Assembly: GCA_016124945.1 (NCBI GenBank)
Contig: WGMT01000098.1
Coordinates: 1-55,100, forward strand
DNA from: a bacterium
Lineage (GTDB): Bacteria; Chloroflexota; Anaerolineae; Caldilineales; Caldilineaceae
DNA length: 55,100 bases
Direction: 5' to 3'
Positions 24,128 to 33,320 of this stretch are shown here, one piece after another (position 1 is the first letter of the stretch; each line of letters opens with the position of its first letter). A program made the position numbers and the translations under genes. Below the pieces are notes generated by a model, which was given only the letters and a program-made list of their open reading frames with translations, was not told the origin of the DNA and made no database searches.

Positions 24128-25399
24128 ATGCCTACTGTCATTCACTGTGGCCGTCTCATTGACGGCGCACAGATGGAGCCGACCCTCAACGCCACCGTCA
24201 TCATCGAAGACGGGCGCATCACCTACGCCGGTCCTCGGGCGGGGGCGAGTTGGGCTGAGTCGGCGGAAGTGATTGATCTGCCCAATAGCACCGTCATGCC
24301 CGGCTTGATCGATGTGCATGTCCACATTACAGCGGACGGAGGCCTGAGCAGCCGCAATTCTGTGCTTGGCGGTTCGCCGGAGTCGTTTACCGATTCGGCG
24401 TTGAAGGGATACGCCAACGCGCTGCAAAGTATGCGCTTCGGCTACACGACCCTGCGCGATCTTCACTCCCCCGGCTATGCTGACGTAGCCTTGCGCAACA
24501 GCATCCGTTCGAAGCGGTTGGTAGGGCCTACAATGGTGATCTGTGGTCAGGGGCTCTGCATCACCGGCGGCCACATGGACAAACTGCGCTACGCCCAGCA
24601 TGTCACCGCGGCGGGGCGCGTCGGTGTGTGTGACACGCCGGACGGCTTCCGTCAGGCTGTGCGCCAACACGTCAAGATGGGCGTCGATTTCATCAAAATC
24701 AACTCGGATGTCGGTTCGATGATCGATCCGGAAGCGCCCTACCGGCAGGAGATGTCTTTTGAGGAGATGAAGGCCGCCTGCGACGAGGCGCACAAGTTTG
24801 GGATGCATGTGGCGGCGCACACTGCCGGTGGGCCATCTGTAGAGGAAGCAATTCTGGCGGGGGTCAACACCATCGAGCACGGTCACTGGCTCACTGACCG
24901 CGCCATCGATCTGATGCTGGAATACAATGCCTACTATGTGCCCACCCTCATCGTCAACACCAAAAACTTCGACTATGATCAAGAGACCTTCGGTGTCTCT
25001 GACGCAAGTTGGCGCTGGCTGCAACTGGCCTACGACGCCAAGTGGGGCAGCCTGGAACGCGCCCTCAAAGCCGGGGTGAAGATCGCGGCAGGCAGCGACG
25101 CCGGTTTCCTGGTGAATCATGGCGAGAACGCCCAGGAACTCGAAGAGATGGTGAAGGGTGGCTTCACGCCGATGCAGGCAATTCACACCGCCACCAGCAC
25201 GGCGGCGGAACTGCTGAGCCTGCAAAATGAAATCGGCACCCTCTCCCCAGGCAAAAAGGCCGACATTGCCATCGTCGACGGCGATCCGCTGGCCGATATC
25301 ACCATCCTGCAGAAGGCAGAAAAGATCACCCATGTCTTCAAAGGTGGGCGCTGTGTGAAATCACCCACCATTGCTGTAGAGACAGTGGCAATGGCGTGA
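24128..25399 (+). CDS. metal-dependent amidohydrolase, second copy
   Basis: A 423-residue relative of the 20840 enzyme with the same landmarks: VMPGLIDVHVH, VDFIKINSDVGS (Lys), HVAAHTAGG, NTIEHGHWL and AAGSDAGF. The ligand set is complete. AAAGGA lies 7 nt before the ATG. It is the last gene of the peptide-transport operon and is followed by a convergent-gene terminator. Two related but clearly different amidohydrolases in one operon suggest two substrates or successive steps. Confidence 0.87.
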   Translation: MPTVIHCGRLIDGAQMEPTLNATVIIEDGRITYAGPRAGASWAESAEVIDLPNSTVMPGLIDVHVHITADGGLSSRNSVLGGSPESFTDSALKGYANALQSMRFGYTTLRDLHSPGYADVALRNSIRSKRLVGPTMVICGQGLCITGGHMDKLRYAQHVTAAGRVGVCDTPDGFRQAVRQHVKMGVDFIKINSDVGSMIDPEAPYRQEMSFEEMKAACDEAHKFGMHVAAHTAGGPSVEEAILAGVNTIEHGHWLTDRAIDLMLEYNAYYVPTLIVNTKNFDYDQETFGVSDASWRWLQLAYDAKWGSLERALKAGVKIAAGSDAGFLVNHGENAQELEEMVKGGFTPMQAIHTATSTAAELLSLQNEIGTLSPGKKADIAIVDGDPLADITILQKAEKITHVFKGGRCVKSPTIAVETVAMA

Positions 25400-25427
25400 G
25401 GAGGAGACGACTGACGACAGACGACAG

Positions 25428-25464
25428 ACGACGGACGACTACAGCGGTCGTCCGTCGTTTTTTT
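25428..25464. terminator. rho-independent terminator of gacgacg type
   Basis: ACGACGGACGAC / GTCGTCCGTCGT, followed by TTTTTTT. It is preceded by more 7-nt units (GACGACA). It ends the amidohydrolase operon and overlaps the stop codon of the convergent C39 gene. Confidence 0.9.
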
Positions 25465-27151
25465 ATTCCGCCGCCTTCTGGACAGTAATGATCGTCCACA
25501 ACTGTCCGCCGGTCACAGGGACGCCGTCGGCGTTGACGATCTGCCAGTAACCGGTGTAGCTTCCGATCTGCGCCGGTGCGGTGATCACCAGTTCAATGTC
25601 CACGGTGGCGCCGGGTGCGGTGTCGGGCACAGGCTGATCGACGGACGTGGCAAAGTTGTCATTGATCCATGCGCTGCCCGCGATCTCGCGCAGGCGATAC
25701 CCTTCCCATGCGACGTTGCTGTCGTTGCGCACACGCCAGATCTTGGTAAAGCTTTCGCCTGCGCCTACAACCGTGCCGTCGGGAATGGTGACATCCGCCA
25801 CGAACTCAACGCGGACTTGTGGCGCGGCTGTCGACGTGGGCGCTGCTGTCCTTGCAGGTGTCGTCGTTGCTGAAGCATTTACCGACGACGTTATCGACAC
25901 GGCGGCTACTTCACCCGTTTCGACAATCGATGACGCTTGCACTGCGGCCATGCGCCCGTAGTGGGTGCGGTAGTTGGGTCTGAGCTGCGCCAGCCGTTGA
26001 TTGGCCTGATCTGCGGCCCGTTGATCGCCCAGCGCAAGCGCAGCTTCCGCCTTCCAGTAGTACAACTCCTCGATCTGCACTGCCGAATTGAGCACGTTGT
26101 CGGCCAGCCTGATTACATCCTCGTAGCGTCCGCTTTCGTAGTACGCCTGAAATGGTGCAAATTGATACCAGAGCATACGCGGCGGCAAGCCCAGGGACCG
26201 GGCCTGATCAAAGGCAGCGGCAGCTTCGTCGTAGCGGCCCAACGCCGTGAGGCTGGTGCCCTGGTTGAACCAGGCAAATGCATCATCGCCATCCTGCGCA
26301 AGGACCGCTTCGGCTGCCTGCAAGGAGCGCGCCCACATGGCGCCGTCGTCGATGTCTTCGCCTAAGATATCGGCGACCAGATCGGCTTTGTCCTCGGTGT
26401 AGATGACCACGTACGTCCGGTTAAAAACGTGCCAGAGCGCGTCGGTTTCGGTGTAGTCCATGCGGATGCCCTGGTAATCGCCGCTAGGGTTGACCAGATT
26501 CTCCCGGTAGTAGGAGTCATAACCGATCCAGTTGGATGCTGCGTCGTCGTAGCCCACGAGCATACGATAGTGGCCCAGCCCGTCGCCGGGCGGGGATTCG
26601 AGCCAGGTTTCGATGATCACTGGGACGCCGTTGGCGAGCAAGGTACGCAGCCGCTCGGCGTCGCCGTTGACACGCACCAGCGCCCCATATCCTTGCGATT
26701 GGGCGTACTCGGCCAACTCTACCGGGCTGACGTTTTTGTCATCTTGGAAGGGGCGTAGGACGGATCCAATCGTGGCCTGATCCAGGCTGCTGCCCCAGTA
26801 ACTCAGATTCATGGCCAGCGTGGCGGGCCCACAATTATTCCACGTTTGGCGGATGTAGCTGAACCCAGAGAGCGTTGCACTCTCCCCTGCTTGGGCATAG
26901 ATCGGCGCTGGGGTTGCTGTGGGGGGAACCGCAGTTGGGGGAAGTGAAATCACTGGCGCACGCGTTGCCGTCGCTGTTGGCGAAGCTGCCGCGGCAGGGC
27001 GAAGGTTCGTGATCAACGACGAGACAATCGCCGTTGCCGTTGCCTGTGGCTGCGCCCGTACCAGGCGGCTCAGGAACGACTGAGCAAACAGCGTTACCAA
27101 AATAATGATGAGAATCCAGACAGTGCCAAACAGGAACGCTTTTCTGAACAT
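25463..27151 (-). CDS. secreted C39-family peptidase with TPR and NBR1-Ig-like domains
   Basis: A 562-residue protein. An N-terminal hydrophobic anchor (AFLFGTVWILIIILVTLFAQSFL) and a Pro/Thr-rich linker come first. A papain-fold C39-like domain follows, with catalytic C107 (WNNCGPA), H194 (GHYRM) and the GYDSYY segment. TPR-like helices (GRYDEAAAAFDQARSLG) come next. The C-terminus is an Ig-like NBR1/FW-type domain (GESFTKIWRVRNDSNVAWEGY, GYWQIVN). The ATG at 27151 has GGAG 6 nt upstream; an earlier TTG is weaker. Likely extracellular, membrane-tethered and peptide-cleaving. The LVIVD lipoprotein gene precedes it by 16 nt. Confidence 0.85.
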   Translation of the reverse strand: MFRKAFLFGTVWILIIILVTLFAQSFLSRLVRAQPQATATAIVSSLITNLRPAAAASPTATATRAPVISLPPTAVPPTATPAPIYAQAGESATLSGFSYIRQTWNNCGPATLAMNLSYWGSSLDQATIGSVLRPFQDDKNVSPVELAEYAQSQGYGALVRVNGDAERLRTLLANGVPVIIETWLESPPGDGLGHYRMLVGYDDAASNWIGYDSYYRENLVNPSGDYQGIRMDYTETDALWHVFNRTYVVIYTEDKADLVADILGEDIDDGAMWARSLQAAEAVLAQDGDDAFAWFNQGTSLTALGRYDEAAAAFDQARSLGLPPRMLWYQFAPFQAYYESGRYEDVIRLADNVLNSAVQIEELYYWKAEAALALGDQRAADQANQRLAQLRPNYRTHYGRMAAVQASSIVETGEVAAVSITSSVNASATTTPARTAAPTSTAAPQVRVEFVADVTIPDGTVVGAGESFTKIWRVRNDSNVAWEGYRLREIAGSAWINDNFATSVDQPVPDTAPGATVDIELVITAPAQIGSYTGYWQIVNADGVPVTGGQLWTIITVQKAAE

Positions 27152-27167
27152 TGATGGCTCCAATAAA

Positions 27168-28652
27168 TTAGCGCGACGGTGAGACCGTCACGTTGCCTTC
27201 TGCATAAGATGTGGCCGCGACCACGTCGGCCCCAGGACCAATATACCGCACGATGTGCAGCCCACTCTGAATGTCCGCTACGTAGAGCAGCCCGTCGCGC
27301 AAGATGGGGTAACTCCACGTCTGCACCGGATGACGCCCCACGTAACTCTCCGCGGCCGCTCCCTCCGCGGCGGGCACGAACTGTCCTACACGCTGCGGCT
27401 GTGTCGGATCCGCCACGTCGAGGACCTGTAACCCACCGCCGTACCAGCTTAAGAACACCAAATCGCCAATCACCAGCGGATTGTGCGCTGTGAAGACACC
27501 TGCCGGCGCCGTGGGATTTTCGCACCGATTTTCGGGCAGCGTAAAGGACGAAACCACCACAGGGTTCGCCGCATCGGCTACATCGACAATAAGCACCCCA
27601 CCAAAAGGACAGGTGTAGATCTCCGACGTCAGCAACACGTAGCGTGGATCGGTGAGCGGTTGCGCCGTGTGTGTGTTGGGGAACCAAAAGACCGGCGCGC
27701 CGGGTTCGTCTGCGCCGATGACGCTGAGATCGGGCAGGGCCAGATCAGCCACGGCAAAACCGCCTTCCCATAGCGCAAGGTAGGCGCGGTTGCCGTCCTC
27801 AGAAACGGCGATCGAGTGTAGCCGTCCTGGCAGCGCCACCGCGGACGCCGACCAGCGCGCAACCTCCTCTGGCGTGGCAGGATTCGTCAGATCCACCACA
27901 ACCAGATCGGGCGGCCCGCCAAAAGTTGCCGCAAACAGGAGGGCACGTCCTTCATTCTGCCAAAGATAAAACTCGTGGGCGGGAACAGGCAGATCAAATG
28001 TGCTGATCGGCGTGGGATTCGTGCAGTCGGCAATGTCGAAGGTGTGTACATACGGCGCAACGGCCAGGTCGGCCACAACCAGTAGGTTGCGCTCCGGCAG
28101 TGTGCGTACTTCCACAGGCTGGCTGCCGCGCCTGAATGGAATTCGCCCAATCTCTACCGGATTGGCCGGGTTGCCGATGTCCACAATCGTCACCGCGCCG
28201 GAACGGCGATTACCCACATAGGCGCAGTCACCGGCCAGCGCCAGGCCGCCGTGCCAACCAATCGAACCAAGCGCTGTGTGCCCCACCACCTCAAAATTCT
28301 GCTTTGTACCCGGTAGCGTGGGCGCAATTACCAGTTCAGTGGGCGCCGGCATGGGTGTGTTCACCGGCTCAATGATCTGGGTGGCGTCGACAGTGGGAGA
28401 CTCCATCGCAGTGGCTTCTACGCTGACGGTCGGCGTAAACGTGGGGACGGGCGATCTCGATTCCACAGATGGGGACGCCACCGGAACGATCCCAGAATCG
28501 GACAGCCGGCCCAACTGCGAAGTACAGGCCGACGCCGACAGCAGTACAAAACTCAGGACTGCAAGTCTACGTCCTGATAGCCAAACGCTCAATACACTTC
28601 TCCTAATTCTCGGCACGGGGGTGCGCCACACAAAGACAAAGGGAATCGCCAT
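27168..28652 (-). CDS. LVIVD-repeat beta-propeller lipoprotein
   Basis: A 494-residue exported lipoprotein with a long basic N-terminus, a hydrophobic core (LAVLSFVLLSASAC) and a lipobox Cys near residue 43. After a Thr/Pro-rich linker come repeated LVIVD units (VTIVDIGNPANPVEIGRI, VLIVDVADAANPVVVSSF, LQVLDVADPTQPQRVGQF), which build a beta-propeller on the cell surface, probably for binding. It is co-transcribed with the C39 peptidase. The start codon lies in the loop of a 10-bp hairpin whose stem contains AAGGGA. Confidence 0.87.
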   Translation of the reverse strand: MAIPFVFVWRTPVPRIRRSVLSVWLSGRRLAVLSFVLLSASACTSQLGRLSDSGIVPVASPSVESRSPVPTFTPTVSVEATAMESPTVDATQIIEPVNTPMPAPTELVIAPTLPGTKQNFEVVGHTALGSIGWHGGLALAGDCAYVGNRRSGAVTIVDIGNPANPVEIGRIPFRRGSQPVEVRTLPERNLLVVADLAVAPYVHTFDIADCTNPTPISTFDLPVPAHEFYLWQNEGRALLFAATFGGPPDLVVVDLTNPATPEEVARWSASAVALPGRLHSIAVSEDGNRAYLALWEGGFAVADLALPDLSVIGADEPGAPVFWFPNTHTAQPLTDPRYVLLTSEIYTCPFGGVLIVDVADAANPVVVSSFTLPENRCENPTAPAGVFTAHNPLVIGDLVFLSWYGGGLQVLDVADPTQPQRVGQFVPAAEGAAAESYVGRHPVQTWSYPILRDGLLYVADIQSGLHIVRYIGPGADVVAATSYAEGNVTVSPSR

Positions 28653-28665
28653 GCAATTCCCTTTG
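28637..28665 (-). promoter_or_regulatory. RNA hairpin masking the start of the LVIVD gene
   Basis: On the minus-strand mRNA, CAAAGGGAAT pairs with ATTCCCTTTG. The 9-nt loop holds the ATG and the left arm holds the ribosome-binding AAGGGA. Folding would hide the initiation site. Confidence 0.6.
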
Positions 28666-28771
28666 CTTTATATAACGTTCAAATAACCAAACTGGTTTCA
28701 CGAGAATTAAGTGGATTGATCCGAACGGTGGACCGATGTACTGTCCAATTCAAAACCTGATCACCAATCAC

Positions 28772-30232
28772 CTAATAGACCGGCTCCATACGTCGAAACC
28801 AGCCAAGCAGGGGATCGCCCAGATCCACCATGTAGCGTTCCATGCGCGCCATTAGATCCTGGCGAATCGAGCCGTATTCGGGCTGTCCGTAGACGTTTTC
28901 GAGCTGGTACGGATCGGCGACCAGATCGTAGAGTTCTCCTTGATCGGCGGAGTTGAAGGTGAATTGGTGGGTGCGGGTGCGCACCATGCGCTGTTCCACA
29001 TTGGTGAAGTGACGGTGGAAGACGGCGTAGATCTCGTCTCTGCTGTTGGGCGTGTGATCGCCCTGCATCGCCGCGAGAAACGACTCCCCATCAAGACCGT
29101 CGGGGACCTCTACCCCGGCAGTTGCGAGAAAAGTCGGCATAAGTTCGTGTAGATAGACGAAGTCCTCATTGGCGCTGCCCGGTGTGGCGCAGTCTGGGTG
29201 GGACACCACCATCGGAATGCGGTAGATCTCGTCGTACATGAACTCGCCCTTTTCGATGAGTTTGTGCGCGCCCATGCAGTCGCCGTGATCCGATGTGAAG
29301 ACGATGATCGTGTTCTCTAACTGTCCGCGTACCGCCAGGTGCTCGACGATGCGGCCTACCATGTCATCGATCAAGGTGACGTGTCCATAGTAGCGCGCCG
29401 TGATCTCCTGGAAGCCGCGCCAGCCCAGATCGCCCAGGCCCCACATGCGTTCGATCAACTGCTGACGGAAGGGCTTGTTCTCGAACGTCTCCCGGTAGCT
29501 GGGGTGCTCTGGAATCTCATCGGGATTGTACATGCTGAAGTAGGGTTCAGGGACGAGACAAGGTGTGTGTGGTCCCCAGAAGTTGCCCCAGATGAAGAAT
29601 GGCTCGTCGCCGTCGCCCAGTTCGTCGATAAGACGGATCGTCTCTTCGGCCACGAAATATTCGATGGAGGACTCGACCGGCCCTTCGTGGAGAGCGAACA
29701 TCTCTTGCGCCTGGCAGCCGGGATTGGTGCCCACGTAGCGGTGGGAGACGGTGGGCAGATCGAAGCCACGTTCCTGTAAGTATTCGGCGTAGGGGTTGCG
29801 CCCTTTGGGGTTTGCGCCAAATTGCAGACCCGGCAGCAGCCCCGAACCTGGGAAAGCATAGCCCATAAAGTCTTTGCCGGTGAAGCCTACCTGCGAAGGG
29901 CCGCGATCTTCGTCAACGTGCCACTTGCCGGCATAGCCGCAGCGATAGCCGGCGGGATTCAGGTAGTCGGTGATGCCCTGCACGCCGTCACGGATCGACA
30001 AACCATTCCCTGTGACGCCGTGGTTGTGCGGATACAGCCCGGTAAAAAGCGACGCCCGTGCCGGTGAGCAGATAGCCGTGGGCGTAAACGCATTGTCGAA
30101 GCGCACCCCGCGCGCCGCCAGCGCGTCCACGTGCGGCGTGCGGCAGATGTCGTTGATCCCGTAGGCGCTGACAGTGTCCCAGCGTTGTTGATCGGTGACG
30201 AGCATGAGGATGTTGGGACGGGTGGTGGGCAT
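28772..30232 (-). CDS. sulfatase
   Basis: A 486-residue type I sulfatase with the formylglycine motif C55-S-P-A-R (AICSPARASLFTG), the metal loop LVTDQQRWD and VFTSDHGDCMGAH. Ala at the usual Ser position of CxPSR is an accepted variant. The start at 30232 has GGAG 7 nt upstream and matches the family N-terminus. No signal peptide is seen. It is on the same strand as the next sulfatase, separated by a short-repeat spacer. Confidence 0.92.
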   Translation of the reverse strand: MPTTRPNILMLVTDQQRWDTVSAYGINDICRTPHVDALAARGVRFDNAFTPTAICSPARASLFTGLYPHNHGVTGNGLSIRDGVQGITDYLNPAGYRCGYAGKWHVDEDRGPSQVGFTGKDFMGYAFPGSGLLPGLQFGANPKGRNPYAEYLQERGFDLPTVSHRYVGTNPGCQAQEMFALHEGPVESSIEYFVAEETIRLIDELGDGDEPFFIWGNFWGPHTPCLVPEPYFSMYNPDEIPEHPSYRETFENKPFRQQLIERMWGLGDLGWRGFQEITARYYGHVTLIDDMVGRIVEHLAVRGQLENTIIVFTSDHGDCMGAHKLIEKGEFMYDEIYRIPMVVSHPDCATPGSANEDFVYLHELMPTFLATAGVEVPDGLDGESFLAAMQGDHTPNSRDEIYAVFHRHFTNVEQRMVRTRTHQFTFNSADQGELYDLVADPYQLENVYGQPEYGSIRQDLMARMERYMVDLGDPLLGWFRRMEPVY

Positions 30233-30264
30233 GGAGTGTCTCCGAATGTGGGATGGGTAGTTTT

Positions 30265-30336
30265 TGATGCGTGATGCGTTGACAAGATTGGTTCCCAATT
30301 AGGAATCGACTTTGTCGACCAATTACGGATTACGCA
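30265..30336. repeat. degenerate heptamer palindrome
   Basis: TGATGCG units (30265 onward) face AATTACG and GATTACG units (30321-30334), with inverted CCAATT/AATTGG-like segments between. It fills the spacer between two sulfatase genes. Confidence 0.55.
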
Positions 30337-31743
30337 TTAGAACGCCCGCGTCTGTGCCGGTCCTGTGTCGACGGCGAACGCCAACGCATCGAAGCTTTGC
30401 AGGAGCAGCCGAAAGCGGACGTCTGCGTAGTTGGGATCGGACCAGCGGTTGTCGAATTCGTCGGGATCTTCGTGGAGATCGTAAAGTTCGCCGCTGTTGT
30501 GACCGTGGTAGACGACGAGCTTGTAGCGGTCGTCGCGGATCATGGTGGCGTAGCTGCCTTCAAAGTCGGCGCGGCCGGGGATGTGGGCGTTGAGGGCGTT
30601 GTAGTATTCGCAACGCACGAAGTCGCGGTGATGATCCGGCGAGACTGCGCTGCTGAGGATCGGAAGCAGAGAACGTCCTTGCATGTGGGCGGGAATGGAT
30701 TGGCCCGCCACGTCGAGCAACGTGGGCGCGAGATCGGTCAATTCCACGAGCGCGTCGCTAATTCTCCCTGCTTCAAAATGGCCCGGCCAGGAGATGATCA
30801 GCGGCACGCGTACGAGGCCTTCGTAGAAGCGGCAACCCTTGAGCAACAGCCCGTGATCGCCCAGTGTTTCGCCGTGATCGCTGGTGAAGAGGATCAGCGT
30901 GTCCTGGCGCTGGCCGGTGGCTTCCAGCGCGGCGACCAGGCGACCGATGTTGTCGTCGATCAGTTCGATCATGGCGTAGTAGGCGGCCTTGATCTGCTGG
31001 GCGTTGAACGATTCGGGTGGCCGTGCCGGTGTCTGAAAGTCGCCGGGGATCTGATCCTGTGTGGCGAGATCGCTCTGGCGGAAGAGGGGCGGCGGCAGGG
31101 CGGCAGGATCGTAGCGGTCCAAATAGGACTGGGGTGGATCGAAGGGGCCGTGGGGATCGAAGACATTGACGCTCATGAGCCAGGGGCCGTCGCGTTGCTC
31201 GGAGAGGAAGTCGATGGCGCGGTCGGTGCACCAGGTGGTTTGGTGTAGTTCGGGCGGGATGGAGGCCGGATCCTTGCGCAGTTCGGCCAGACTGTGTCCC
31301 TGGGATGCGATCCATTGCGCGTAGTCATGGTCGGGGAAGCGGTCCTCGTGGTCATGGCTCCAGTGGAAGACACGGTAGCCGTCGTCTTCAGGACGGGGTT
31401 CGCGGCGGTTGGCGGTGCCGGTGAGGTGGAATTTACCGGCGAGGCCGCAGTCGTAGCCGACGTCTTTGAGGAGTTTTGTCACGAGGGGCGCGGCTTCGTC
31501 CCAGTACTCGTTGCCGTTCATACAGCCGTGGACGGTGCTGGGGTAGCAGCCGGTGAGGAAACTTGCACGGCTGGGTGTGCAGATGGGGCTTTGGCAGTAG
31601 GTGCGGGTGAAGGCGACGCCTTCGGCCATCAACCGATCCAGGTTGGGCGTGTGGATGTGCGGGTTGTTCAGCGCGTGGATCGTGTCATAGCGCTGTTGGT
31701 CGGTGCAAAACCAGAGAATGTTGGGGCGTTTGGGGGTGGTCAT
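30337..31743 (-). CDS. sulfatase
   Basis: A 468-residue type I sulfatase with C55-T-P-S-R (QSPICTPSRASFLTG), WFCTDQQRYD and LFTSDHGETLGDHGLLLKG. It has the full length of the family and no signal peptide. It shares the N-terminal architecture with the sulfatases at 14474 and 28772 but is not a recent duplicate. Downstream of it on the same strand lies the second sulfatase; upstream is a Gfo/Idh/MocA gene. A shared role in desulfating carbohydrates is inferred. Confidence 0.92.
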   Translation of the reverse strand: MTTPKRPNILWFCTDQQRYDTIHALNNPHIHTPNLDRLMAEGVAFTRTYCQSPICTPSRASFLTGCYPSTVHGCMNGNEYWDEAAPLVTKLLKDVGYDCGLAGKFHLTGTANRREPRPEDDGYRVFHWSHDHEDRFPDHDYAQWIASQGHSLAELRKDPASIPPELHQTTWCTDRAIDFLSEQRDGPWLMSVNVFDPHGPFDPPQSYLDRYDPAALPPPLFRQSDLATQDQIPGDFQTPARPPESFNAQQIKAAYYAMIELIDDNIGRLVAALEATGQRQDTLILFTSDHGETLGDHGLLLKGCRFYEGLVRVPLIISWPGHFEAGRISDALVELTDLAPTLLDVAGQSIPAHMQGRSLLPILSSAVSPDHHRDFVRCEYYNALNAHIPGRADFEGSYATMIRDDRYKLVVYHGHNSGELYDLHEDPDEFDNRWSDPNYADVRFRLLLQSFDALAFAVDTGPAQTRAF

Positions 31744-31841
31744 TGTCTTTCGCCTTTGGGAAGGGTGACTTGGTTACTGGGTAACTTGGTGACTCAGATC
31801 CGTGATGCGAAAAGATGGCTCAATTGCCCAATCTCAACTCT

Positions 31842-32879
31842 CTATTCATCTAGTGTCACCACCCGCCCCTCCTGTGAGGACGTGTAAATGGCGCGGATGA
31901 TCTCGACGGAGCGCCGCGCCTCTGCGCCTTGGATTGCGGGTGGGCGTCCTGTGCGGATGGCGTCGATGAGGTCCACGATCTGGCGGCGGTGCTTCTCTGA
32001 TCCAATCGCCATGGGATCGGCGGCGCCGCTGCCGTCCTGTTTTTCGAGGGTGAGCATGGCCTGTTTCTCTTCGTCGGAAGCGTCTTGCAGATCCCACTTG
32101 GCGATCTGCCCTTCTTCGATGACGATGGTGCCGCGGTCACCGTGCAGTTCGACACGGGCAGGGTCGCCGGGCCAGCAGCTTGTGGCGCCCTGGATCACGC
32201 CCAGCGCGCCATTGGCAAAGGTGAGGACGGCGCTTGCAGTGTCTTCGGTTTGCATCTCATGGGCCAAAGTAGCGGTGCGCCCAAAGACGTTCTTCACCGG
32301 CCCGGCCAGGTATTGAAGCAGATCGATGTTGTGGATCGACTGGTTCATGAGCGCGCCGCCGCCGTCGAGTTTCCATGTACCGCGCCAACTGCCGTCGTAG
32401 TAACTTTGTGGGCGGAACCACTTCACGTAGCAGTCGGCCAGGGTGATGCGTCCTAGCCGCCCGGCGTCCACCGCCTCTTTCACCTTCGCCACCCCGGCCG
32501 CAAAGCGCAGTGGAAAGACACAGGCCAGGATCACGCCCGCGTCTTCGGCGGCGGCGATGATCGAATCGACGCGGGGCAGGGTGATGTCAATGGGCTTTTC
32601 CACGAGCAGGTGTTTGCCCGCCTGGGCTGCGGCAATTGCAATCTCGGCGTGGGTGCCGCTGGGTGTGGCGATGACCACGGCGTCCACGTCCTCGCGGGTG
32701 ACGGCGTCGGCGATGTCAGCCGTCCACGCCGCGCCGGCTTGGGCGGCCAGGGGCCGTCCTGTGGACTCGGTGCGGTTGCAGATCACCGTCACCTGGGCGT
32801 CGGCGATCTTGGAAAAGGCGTCGAGGTAGATTTTGGCAATGTTGCCCGCCCCGATCAGGGCGAATCGAATGGGCTGCAT
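31842..32879 (-). CDS. Gfo/Idh/MocA-family oxidoreductase
   Basis: A 345-residue NAD(P)-dependent oxidoreductase. The Rossmann loop is GAGNIA (10-15), EKP lies at 94-96 (LLVEKPIDIT), and the C-terminal domain has WKLDGGGALMNQSIHNIDLLQYLAG. These enzymes oxidise or reduce sugars, inositols and their derivatives. The gene lies upstream of a sulfatase on the same strand. The ribosome site is weak (AGAAAG). The 98-bp spacer after it, 31744-31841, contains degenerate 8-nt repeats (TGGTTACT, GGGTAACT, TGGTGACT). Confidence 0.9.
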   Translation of the reverse strand: MQPIRFALIGAGNIAKIYLDAFSKIADAQVTVICNRTESTGRPLAAQAGAAWTADIADAVTREDVDAVVIATPSGTHAEIAIAAAQAGKHLLVEKPIDITLPRVDSIIAAAEDAGVILACVFPLRFAAGVAKVKEAVDAGRLGRITLADCYVKWFRPQSYYDGSWRGTWKLDGGGALMNQSIHNIDLLQYLAGPVKNVFGRTATLAHEMQTEDTASAVLTFANGALGVIQGATSCWPGDPARVELHGDRGTIVIEEGQIAKWDLQDASDEEKQAMLTLEKQDGSGAADPMAIGSEKHRRQIVDLIDAIRTGRPPAIQGAEARRSVEIIRAIYTSSQEGRVVTLDE

Positions 32880-32906
32880 GGGGTTGTCTTTCTGGTTGGG
32901 GTGGAT

Positions 32907-33320
32907 TCAATATGGGTAGCGACCCGTGCTCAGTAATTCTTTGCGGAGCAGGATCCGGTCGATTTGGTTCAACTGAAGGAGTCGTTCGGTGGCTCTGGCG
33001 ATGGCTGTGAGCGGTGAGATGACTGGCCCGTCAAGGACAAAGTGGTTCGACCAGGCGTCAGCGCGTGGATTGAACAGTGGCACGATTGCGCCGGTTTCCG
33101 GATCAACCGAGGCGATGTCACTTCCTTTGAAGCGGTTACACTGCGCACAGGCGTAGGCAAGATTTGAATCAAGCGTTTCTCCGCCATGTTTGGTCGCGAT
33201 GACATGGTCAATTTCGTGAACCAGTACTGCGTAATCTTCGTGGACAAGGCAGTACTCACACCTAGCTTTCGCCCGTTCAACTACCATATTGCGAAGGCGA
33301 GGCGGGATATACGTAGTCAC
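32907..33320 (-). CDS. HNH endonuclease
   Basis: A 137-residue HNH nuclease: CEYC zinc knuckle, HEIDHVIATKHGGETLDSNLAYACAQCNRFKG (His-Asp-His, Asn, second CxxC). The GTG start shares GTGA with the stop of the preceding small gene, so the pair is coupled. This class of small HNH genes is common in Chloroflexota and cyanobacteria. Whether it cuts foreign DNA or serves a mobile element is unknown. Confidence 0.9.
   Translation of the reverse strand: MTTYIPPRLRNMVVERAKARCEYCLVHEDYAVLVHEIDHVIATKHGGETLDSNLAYACAQCNRFKGSDIASVDPETGAIVPLFNPRADAWSNHFVLDGPVISPLTAIARATERLLQLNQIDRILLRKELLSTGRYPY

Noticed and set aside
24110..25333. A 407-codon open frame antisense to the second amidohydrolase
   Set aside because: The plus-strand gene has complete amidohydrolase motifs and a ribosome site; the antisense frame has none and reflects GC-rich codon bias.
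25463..27151. C39-family peptidase considered as the leader protease of the RiPP operon
   Set aside because: It is 15 kb away, has TPR and NBR1-Ig-like domains and an export anchor, and lacks the ABC transporter fusion seen in leader-processing C39 proteins.
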